Translations under genes and position numbers: made by a program
Shown here: positions 55,810 through 64,000 of the stretch, piece after piece
Position numbering within the stretch: position 1 is the stretch's first letter
Layout of the letters: each line of letters opens with the position of its first letter
The notes under the pieces: generated by a model
The model's database searches: none
What the model was told of the DNA's origin: nothing
Seen by the model: only the letters and a program-made list of their open reading frames with translations
Source of the DNA: Emydura subglobosa
Taxonomy: Eukaryota; Chordata; Testudines; Chelidae
DNA length: 64,000 nucleotides
Assembly (NCBI GenBank): GCA_007922225.1
Contig: ML679960.1
Location: forward strand, 3,362,032-3,426,031
Direction of reading: 5' to 3'

Positions 55810-57085
55810 CTGAAACAAAATCAAAGCAAATCAGTCAAGTGACAAATGTGAGGTTGCTTAATGCTAAAAGGTGCAATCTTCATCCCAAGAATAGAAAGAT
55901 TAAGCAAAGCCATGCAAACAGTGGCTTGAAAACCAGAAATTGATGGCCAAATTCACTGCTGGTTTTAGTAGGTATATCATGATCTTGGGATGAGTTAACT
56001 AGACTCTCCACAGATTAATAATAAAATGAACCTGTACAGCCAAGACCAACAGAAAATGCCTTCAGAAAGTATATTAACACAAATGCTAAAGTTGTTAGCG
56101 CTTTGAACAACCCAAAATGTGGCAGATCAATATCAACTTGAGGATTAGACTATTGGGTCATTTCAACCTAAACACAAAAAAAAATTGTGGCTAACACACA
56201 AATTGACGAGTAACAATACAAAACCAAAAGGGAACACTGCAGCTGAGGAAAAAGGGAAGATTTCTTTTTTTAAAAATCAATCATTTCTGAACAAGGGCAG
56301 GCAGTGTCTCCCTTGATGTAGAAACCCAGCTCTTAGCTGGGCTAACATACTGACAGCCAATCTACACTAATACATCTGTCATTGTCTGCACAGTGAAACG
56401 GGATCTGTGTGAGGATCTGAGATTTCTTTAAACTTGCAGTGTTGAGGCAGATTAGTGGTTCTGCTCATTTCTCATTGGGACTGCCAAGTTGATGCTAGGT
56501 CTACTCAAATATAATGAGTTTTAGTTTGGTATGTGCATGGCGACTTCAGTGCCTGAACTCATCCAGCAACGGTTCATAAATTTCAGACAGACAATGACAT
56601 GAAGCGGTTTATACAAGCAGGGCAACCTTGCTTCCTTATGAAGATTTTCAGAAGGAAGAGAAGGGATTTTAAATTATGAAGAAAGAACTAAGGACACATC
56701 AGGGAAGAGTTATACAAAAGACAAACAAACCACAAGCAAGACAGATTCAGTCACTGATAGCACAGCAGCTGATCCTTCACATTTGTTATACCAAAGTAAA
56801 TTAAAATCATTAGACAAAGTCTGAGTTTGCACATTCCAGCCTGAACACTGAAGGCTATTTGCATTAACAATGATCAAAAGTACATTTTGGATTAAAGGAA
56901 AATTCCATGACTAATTTTACACCAATAAACCGTAATCAAAAGAAACTGCTTAAAAATTAACTAAATTAAATTAAGCCTCATCAGTGGCCTATGTTTTATA
57001 TAAGAGGAGCTACTCCATTGAAGTCAAACAAATTCCATGGAGCCAGCAGTGAACTTGCCCTAATATCCATCAGAATAAAGCAGTA
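55810..57085 (-). other. ACOT9 5' intron, first part
   Basis: AT-rich, no exon found. It contains the unique source copy (56632-56662) of a 31-bp sequence that recurs inside the Tigger-like MITE at 57351-57381. Confidence 0.45.
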
Positions 57086-57436
57086 CAGTAGAATCTCAGA
57101 GTTACGAACACCTCAGGAATTGAAGTTGATCGTAACTCTGAATTGCTCGTAACTCTGAACAAAACATTATGGTTGTTCTTTCAAAAGTTTACAACTGAAC
57201 ATTCACAGCTTTGAAACTTTACTATGCAGAAGAAAAATGCGGCTTTCCCTTTATTTTTTTTAGTAGTTTATGTTTAAATCACTATTGTCCTGTATTTACG
57301 CTTTTTTTTTTTTTTTGGGTCTCTGCTGCTGCCTGATTGTGTACTTCCGGTTCCTTATGAAGATTTTCAGAAGGAAGAGAAATTGGCCAGTTGGTCAGTT
57401 CATAACTCTGGTGTTCGTAACTCTGAGGTTCTACTG
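57086..57436. mobile_element. Tc1/mariner (Tigger-like) MITE
   Basis: Long TIRs: CAGTAGAATCTCAGAGTTAC on the left and its near complement GTAACTCTGAGGTTCTACTG on the right, flanked by TA (57084-57085 and 57437-57438). A T run lies at about 57302-57316. A 31-bp foreign segment interrupts the interior at 57351. Confidence 0.88.
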
Positions 57437-57604
57437 TATTAGAACGAAGACCATCACAGCACCTATGATCATATAAGGCCCTATTTCTGAACCATTGTAC
57501 AGACAGAGAAAAATAAATGTTTTCACCTAGAATTTCTGTACCTTGAATTAAAGAAAAAGTTTTAAAATTAGAAATGGCTACAGAGAATGAGGCAATAAGC
57601 TATG

Positions 57605-57720
57605 AATGACTTAAGCCTCAATCTTGTGAAGATTTACATGTGCAAGTAGTCCCGTTCACTTTTGTGCAACTATTCACAGATTTAAAATGCACAAGTGTTT
57701 GTATGCTAGGATCCTTACTA
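57605..57720. mobile_element. Palindromic MITE family C, decayed copy
   Basis: GCCTCAATCTTGTGAAGATT, ACATGTGCAAGTAGTCCCG and inverse words toward CACAAGTGTTTGTATGC fit the family-C plan. Confidence 0.45.
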
Positions 57721-57855
57721 CTTTTCTTCATAAAAGGAAAATATACTCAATGAATATTATCAAAATGTGGGCAAACCAAATCTTTTCCAATTTAAAGATT
57801 TATAATCACATAGTATTTCAGAATTTGTTTAATGAGTAAATTATTCATTTATTCC

Positions 57856-59135
57856 AGTGGTTCTCATCCCATGGGCCACTTGTGTCCCAATTAGCACACA
57901 GCTGCAGCCCAAATGTGTGCCAGAAAAAATTCAAAGATTGCCATGCGGAATGCCTCACTCCCAGGTCCTGGCAGGGACTGAGCCAGCTAAGGGGGAAATG
58001 GTGTCACAGAGGCCTGCTGGAGCACTCCCTGTCCTGCGTGGGGGGTATAAGCCTGCTTTAGGCTGCACAAATCCGACTAGTGACTGCTGAGGGGGGGGGA
58101 GGCACAATTTAAAGGTCCACCCTCAACAGCTTGAGTCACAGCCTCCCCCCAGGCACACCCCTCTCTTACCATCAGCAATCGCTCCCTGCAGCTTCCGGGT
58201 GTTAGCTCCACAGGAGAGGCAGCAGCAGACAGCTGGGAGCTGCAAAGAGGAGCAGCAGCAAAAGCTGAAATTCCCAGCTGTTTGCTGATGCCTCTCCCCA
58301 CCTGAACTCCCAGCTTGCTGGCTCTAGCAGCTGCCATGCAGGGAGGGGGCATGGCCACACCATGGGACCAAGCGGGGCCAGCAAACTCTCATAAAAATTT
58401 TGAGAGCGTCCCATCCCCGTCCCCCCAATGTCACCTCTGGCAGACAGTGCCCATCTATTCATCCCCTGCTGGCCATGTCCAGAACCAAAGTTCACAGCAA
58501 AAGCAGGAGGCTGCCCTGTAAGTCATTACATTAAAATCTGTACCATTATTTGTAAGCAACAGCTGGTGCGGGGTGGAAATTTGTCCCATTGGCGGCTACG
58601 GTCCCCCATGGCTCGGTGACTGGGATCACCCCTGCCCCTAACTGTCTGGGAGCAAGTGTGGCAGGACTTCTGTCCGACCAGGCAGCCACAGCAGCCAGGG
58701 CGGGGAGAAGCTCTATCCCCCTCCCGTCCAATCTCTGCTACAGGACTCTTAATGCCCTCCGCAGCAGTGACCCTCTCTGGCTTGGACAATGCCCCAGTGT
58801 TGAGCCCCAAGTGAGGATGAGTGCACGCTCCTGGTGCCCATTGCACTCAGTGGGGCTCAGGGAAGTCCCCTCTATCTGAGCTGCACCCCATCCATAGTCA
58901 CTACTGCCAGCTGGAAGTCTATGCCCACTCACCCACGCACAGAGAGCAGCTGGGCTGCCTCCAGCAGAGCTCTGCCCCTGCCTCAGACAAGCTCCAGGTG
59001 AGAGGTGCCCAAGACAAAGAGCTGCTGTGTGCCACATGGCATGCACACTGCTCCCTGAACTACAGCCCAGCATCCCAGAGAAGAACACCTTGCTGACACT
59101 GCAGCTGTTTTGTGGGCCCAGCTCAGGCAAGGCTT
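57856..59135. repeat. GC-rich repetitive block, possible hAT-derived
   Basis: It starts with CCAGTGGTTCTCATCCCATG, which resembles a hAT terminus. Dense CAGCAGCAG, CCTCCCCCC and GGCTGC words create chance open frames on both strands. No protein family is recognisable. The matching right terminus was not found. Confidence 0.4.
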
Positions 59136-59439
59136 AAAGTGAGCAGAGTCACAAGGGGGCACAGTCCTGGCAAAAAAGAATTTAAAATGGAATCAGGTCA
59201 CTGAGGGGTGCACTTTAAGTGCTGCCCTACCAAGTGCATGAAAATGTTTTCAGCTGGGATCATCATAGACACACATACACATGCTTTTTTTAGGCCACTT
59301 TAAGCACTGAGCTCAGGGATTCACAATTATCTTACAGTGGTCAACAGCCCAGAACAATCCTGACTTTTATACGGACACCGATTGATTCATTTCACCTCCT
59401 CCTCCCCCCCAAAATTACTATACATCATGGGCACTGGTA

Positions 59440-59675
59440 TTTGTCTGTCTCCCATGACTCTCTCACACTGGCGCTCTCTCTCACACACACACACTTACAC
59501 TTCCTGTCTGTTTCACACAACTTTCACCTACACACTCGCTCATTCTGATACACATGTACACCCACTCTGCCACACCTGTATAGACCAGTGTGCTAATTGG
59601 AAAAATCCTTTATTTCAATAAACAGATTGGGAGATATAGATATATATATATAGAGAGAGAGAGAGAGAGTCAGTG
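59440..59675. repeat. Microsatellite cluster (CA)n, (TA)n, (GA)n
   Basis: CA-rich runs lie at about 59480-59500 and 59518-59560. A TATATATATATA to GAGAGAGAGAGAGA transition lies at about 59638-59668. Confidence 0.85.
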
Positions 59676-60347
59676 TGTGCGGCCCACATAATACAGAGAG
59701 CTGCATATGCAGCCCACAATGGTAAATAGGTAACTAGATCAGTGGTAAAGGCACTGATCTACCCCCTTCTTCATTTAACAGGCTTTCAAGAAATTAGAGC
59801 TAACACTCCCTAAACTTCTGTATTTGATTTATTGTTTTGTTATATTACACTCTCTAATCTCTTAGGTGTACAAAATATTAGTATGCCATTCATGAAAGCA
59901 ACTGCTTTATTTGTGAGATTTGTTATGAGATCACGAATGGGAGAGGAGGTTTCTATGAGTCAATCCGCATTACCATGTGGCCCACACTATACAAAAGTTT
60001 GAGTGATCCTGCATCAGTTTCAAAGTCTTTGTTACAGCTCCATTGTAACAGCATTCACCCAAACCAGAACTTTTTTAAAACAAATACTTAAAGCTGTTAA
60101 GTATAAACAAAAATATGATGAGTTCCTCAGGTCAAGAGAGAATACTGCAAACAGCAATGAAAGTGAAAGTGTTTAGTTGAATAGATGAAAATTTAAAGTA
60201 GCCTTAGAGACAGCTGGCAGGTAGGAAAACAAAGGCCAATGTTTCAGTACACATAAAGACCTTTGCACAGTGTACAGGAAATGGGCTCTTTGAAGATGAG
60301 AGTACTGAAAATAGTTCTCTATCAGCACTGCAAACCCGCCTCTAGAG

Positions 60348-60668
60348 CTCGGTTTCTCAGCAACTGGTCTGTGGACAAGCGCGGGTTCCTGAGATCTCCC
60401 TGACACAGGCTACATCCATATTACAGCACTTAGCAGCAGTGCTGCAGCTGCACCACTGCAACACTTGTGGTGTAAACTCTTGAAGCCTACAGGACAGAGC
60501 TCTCTTGTAGGTTTAACAATTCCTGCCTTTGCAACAGGTGGTAGCCATGTCGGCAGGCATTATTAACATCCCTGAGCTACGTAAATTATGCTGAAGTAAC
60601 CTGTAGTGTAGACAAGTTTAGTAAGGTACCAAGCCAGTCCCTGATATCAAAAAGATTGAGAAACACTG
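60348..60668. mobile_element. hAT MITE with 8-bp target duplication, hosting a family-A MITE
   Basis: The right TIR is GATTGAGAAACACTG; the left is its worn complement CTCGGTTTCTCAGC. The flanks CTCTAGAG (60340-60347) and CCCTAGAG (60669-60676) are an 8-bp duplication with one change. The interior is split by 60405-60620. Confidence 0.75.
60405..60620. mobile_element. TIR family A MITE nested in the hAT MITE
   Basis: GGCTACATCCATATTACAGC at the left and TGTAGTGTAGACAAGTTT at the right, with GGACAGAGCTCTCTTGTAGG inside. Same order as the copy at 3119-3404. Confidence 0.6.
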
Positions 60669-60839
60669 CCCTAGAGAATGTAAAGGTAATCAGAGGCTGA
60701 GGCTGTCAACAGGATTTAGTGGAGGGACTGAAAATTAATTTCCATTAAGAGTGAGAGTAAGCTTGCCATTAGTTTCAAGTAAATTACACAGCAGTATTCC
60801 CTGAACAAATTGCCATATTGAGCCATCATCTTTTAAGCA

Positions 60840-61300
60840 GACCTTGCTATTGATTTCAATGGGCGTTGCAGGTACTCAGCATATCTGAAAATCAAACAGT
60901 TTTTATTTAGATGTCTAAATGAGGTTTTAGGAGTCTAACCGTAGGTAACCAACTTTGAAAATTTTGGCGTAGGTCTTTAAACAAAAGCAGTCAAGAGTTA
61001 GTTGGTATGTGGCATCTCTTTAAATGATCAACATTGCTTCAAATACCAGGTCAAAGATTTTCAAACTTGAGTCCCTAAAGTTAGGCTCCTAAATCCATAT
61101 TTAGGGACCTAAGCAAATAGCCTGAATTTTCAAGAGTATTAATTGGTTACAACTCTAATTGATTTCATTGGAAGATATGGGCACTCAAAACTTATGCAAA
61201 GTCAGGATACTTGAATTCCTAAATATGGATAGTGTAACTTCAGGCACCTACGCTGGAAAAACTTGTTCCAGGTGCTTTCCTGAGCATACTTCTGTTTATG
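60840..61300. repeat. Palindromic dispersed repeat family D
   Basis: TTTCAATGGGCGTTGCAGG, AGCATATCTGAAAATCAAAC, GTTAGGCTCCTAAATCC and TATTTAGGGACCTAAGC belong to a reptile repeat that is largely self-complementary (AAATCCATATTT). A related piece is at about 39820-39930. Confidence 0.5.
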
Positions 61301-62995
61301 CTTTTAGGGCCAAATCCTGCAGTCCCTACTTAGACAAAATTCTTATTTATGTCAATGAGAGATTTACATGCATAAGAGCTGCAGGATTTGTGCCTTAAAA
61401 TATAAATGGTTTTATTACCTGCAGATTTCTTAAAAATGAAAGTTATCTATCATGTCCTTAAATCAATCAGCACATTGTATATATGTCCTGTGACAATATT
61501 TCTACCAATAAGACTGGCACCATTCACATGTCACAATTAACAGTTTTAATGACAACAGGGATGACTTGTGAAAGTTGCCAGAAAAAAATGTTAGTTTTGT
61601 TTTTCATGAACCCTCAAGTAAAGTGAGATAGTAGCAAGATAGGCTGGTAGCGGTCATGTAAATATTAAAATGCATGCTGATTACCACCACACACCATTAT
61701 TCACATGAATGCATAAGTGTCCTGTGGAGTGGAAAAAACAAGTTAGATAATCAATATCACCATAAAACGAAGAAAAGAGTATACTTCTAATCTCAGGTTG
61801 TCTGGTTATTTTTCCCCTTCAAATTCCACTTTGCACATGCACATTAGTATCTAATTGTAGGCAACTTGTCTTCATTCAGTTACATGGTTTATATAGTTAA
61901 TGTATCTATATGTCAAACTCAGCTAGGTTAGTCCATTCCTTCACATACAGTCAAAAATATACAGCTGTACAGTTCATTTGTCTACTAAAAGCTAATGTAC
62001 ATTACTTGCTGTCACCATATATTTCAAATTGTCAGTCATGTTGCTAACAAGAAAACCTGCTGTTGGTAAACACTGTCAATATTAATTTTTGTTAAGCACC
62101 AATAATGACAATAGTCCCTTCCTCCCCTGAAGAGCTTACAACCTATGGCCTTGATTCTGCACACGTTTATACACATGCTTAAGACTTGATGCCTGAGAGT
62201 AACCTCAAGGATCAAGGCCTCAACAAATGTAAATAGGAAAGGAAGGATACATTAGGGAAGTTAGAGGAAGGAATATCAGAGTATTTTGGCGAGTTGGGGG
62301 GCGGATGATCTTTAATGTGGTTCAGAAGAAGTGAGGGGTGTTTTTGTTTGTTTTTTACAGAAGGGATTTGAATGGAGAACACTGGTATAGAAAAACAAGT
62401 TGGGATGAGCATTCAGTACTTAGGAAACAGCATGCAAAAATAGATTAACGTAGTGAATGGAAATGAAAGAAGGAGGAATTATTTATACACAGCAATGGAA
62501 GTTTATTTGCCTGTAAAAACACCATGCAAAGTTACAAGTCTAGAGTAAAACCTCACTAAGCAGCAAGTGTTAAAATATATAAAACATCAGTTGCTCCCCA
62601 TTTCTCAGTAAATAACCAAACAATAGAGTGTCCCTACAGCTTTTACAAAAATGTAATGTATTACTAGCTGGTATTATTATAGCTAAATCTAAAATTACTA
62701 TGACAATAAATGATCAAAGTACAATTTGCATTAAATACAACATGTAGTATCCTTGTTTCTCTTGCCCTCCTCTCTATCCCCAATTGTGTTTGTTCATTTA
62801 TTAACGCAAACCTCCAACTTTCAGTAAATCACAACGAGTGAGCCAGTCATTAGTACAAAGGAGAGTTTCTATATAAAGAATGCCTGAAGGATTAGGTGTC
62901 ATCAGACACTAGCAGAATCTCAAAGGAATTATTGGGGTGTCATTTTAGTCCCTTTGCTCTATTTTAATGTATGTGTTAAGAAATAAGAATGGCCA
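61301..62995 (-). other. ACOT9 5' intron or upstream, distal part
   Basis: Family-C relics at 61305-61395 (GGCCAAATCCTGCAG ... GCTGCAGGATTTGTGCC) and 62150-62180. The rest is AT-rich without recognised exons. Confidence 0.4.
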
Positions 62996-63895
62996 CACTG
63001 GGTCAGACCAATGGTCCACCTAGCCCAATATTCTGTCTTCCAACAATGGCCAGTGCCAGATGCTTCAGAGGGCATTAAGAGAACTAGACAATGTATCGAG
63101 TGATCCATCCCCTATTGTCCACTCCCAGCTTCGGGCAGTCAGAGGTTTAGGAACATTAGAGCATGGGGTTGCATCCCTAAGCATCTTGGCTAATAACCAT
63201 TGATGGATCTATCTTCCTTGAGCTTATCTAATTCTTATGTGAACAGTTATACTTTTGGCCTTCACAATATCCCCAGCAACAAGTTTCACAGGTTGGCTGG
63301 GTGTTGTGTGAAGAAGTATTTCCTTGTGTTTGATTTAAAACCTCCTGACTACTGATTTCATTAGGTGACCCCTGCTTCTTGCGTTAAGTGAAGGGGTAAA
63401 TAACACTTCCTTATTCATTTTTTCCACATTGTTCATGATTTTATAGACTTCTATCATATCCGCCTTTAATTGTCTCTTTTCTAAACTGAACAGTGCCAGT
63501 CTTTTTAATCTCTCTTCCTAAGGAAGTTGTTCTATACCCTTAATCATTTTTGTTGCCCTTCTCTGTATTTTTTTAATTCTAATGTCTTTTTTTGAGATGA
63601 GGCAATCATAACTGCACACAGTGTTCAAGGTGTGGGCATACCATGGATTTATACAGTGGCATTATATTTTCTGTCTTATTAGCTATCCCTTTTCTAATGG
63701 TTCCTAACATTGTTAGCTTTTTTGACTGTCACTATACGCTAAGTGGATGTTTGCAGAGAACTAGCAACAAAGCATTCAAGCATGAGATTTTGGTGTCAAA
63801 CAGCTAATTAGACCTCATCATGTTGTATGTATAGTTGGGATTATGTTTTCCAATGTGCATTACTTTGGATTTATCAACACTGAATTTCATCTGCC
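62996..63895 (-). mobile_element. CR1 LINE 3' part, inverted
   Basis: Antisense CR1 from its 3' end (CACTGGGTCAGACCAATGG at about 62997) through TCATTAGGTGACCCCTGC and TGAATTTCATCTGCCATTTT. 5' truncated near 63895. The RT frames are broken. Confidence 0.85.
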
Positions 63896-63904
63896 ATTTT
63901 CTTG

Positions 63905-64000
63905 CCCAAGGTGGGTAAGGTAATATCTTTTATTGGACCAACATCTGTTGGTGATAGAGACAAACTTTCAAGCCATACAGATGTCCATTCATCCAGTTCT
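63905..64000. mobile_element. Fragment of the foldback family, cut by the window edge
   Basis: GGTAATATCTTTTATTGGAC, CAACATCTGTTGGTGATAG and ACAAACTTTCAAGCCATACAG match the outer arm of the element at 4510-5480. Confidence 0.7.

Noticed and set aside
58077..59130. Open frames of 90-130 codons near 58-59 kb
   Set aside because: Several overlapping frames on both strands in a GC-rich repetitive block; no protein family, no splice context.
61421..61460. Possible missing 5' ACOT9 exon ending near 61421 (CTGCAG|GTAATA on the - strand)
   Set aside because: The sequence before the donor does not resemble the ACOT9 N-terminus and no fitting acceptor was seen.

Overview
The window is vertebrate nuclear DNA from a sauropsid, most likely a turtle. 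The genes have short exons and long introns. The interspersed repeats are mainly CR1 LINEs, with MIR SINEs, hAT- and Tigger-like DNA transposons, palindromic MITEs and a DIRS retrotransposon. The species call is inference from repeat content and protein similarity.

Two protein-coding genes lie tail to tail. PRDX4 (ER peroxiredoxin-4) is complete on the + strand in seven coding exons from 664 to 17490, starting in a CpG-rich promoter. ACOT9 (mitochondrial acyl-CoA thioesterase 9) lies on the - strand from about 55809 down to its stop at 34590. Thirteen of its coding exons are in the window; the first exon(s), with the targeting peptide, were not found and probably lie beyond the right edge. 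PRDX4 next to ACOT9 is the order on human Xp22.11. Exon phases close exactly in both genes: 263 codons plus stop for PRDX4, and 402 visible codons plus stop for ACOT9.

Layout: 1-530 is GT/G-rich low-complexity DNA; 530-935 is the PRDX4 promoter and exon 1. PRDX4 introns hold foldback and TIR elements (3.1-5.5 kb) and CR1 copies (9.85-12.83 kb). The 17 kb intergenic region (17.5-34.6 kb) holds LTR fragments, tRNA-like repeats, a MIR, a GC-rich minisatellite, and a 5.6 kb degenerate DIRS element on the - strand (24.4-30.04 kb) interrupted by a + strand LTR that contains a 10-N assembly gap. A pair of directly repeated LTR-like units follows (31.1-34.1 kb). ACOT9 introns hold a triple nest (CR1 in CR1 plus a hAT), two MIRs, a rearranged RTE-like LINE, LTRs and a Tigger-like MITE. 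The right edge ends in an inverted CR1.

Most worth checking: a 47-nt cryptic exon in PRDX4 that would replace the C-terminal YF motif; a GC-AG intron and a 6-nt donor shift in ACOT9; the DIRS/LTR nest around the gap; a LINE with opposed EN and RT parts; and a 31-bp copy of nearby unique DNA inside a MITE. I found no prokaryote-type system, CRISPR array or complete RNA gene.
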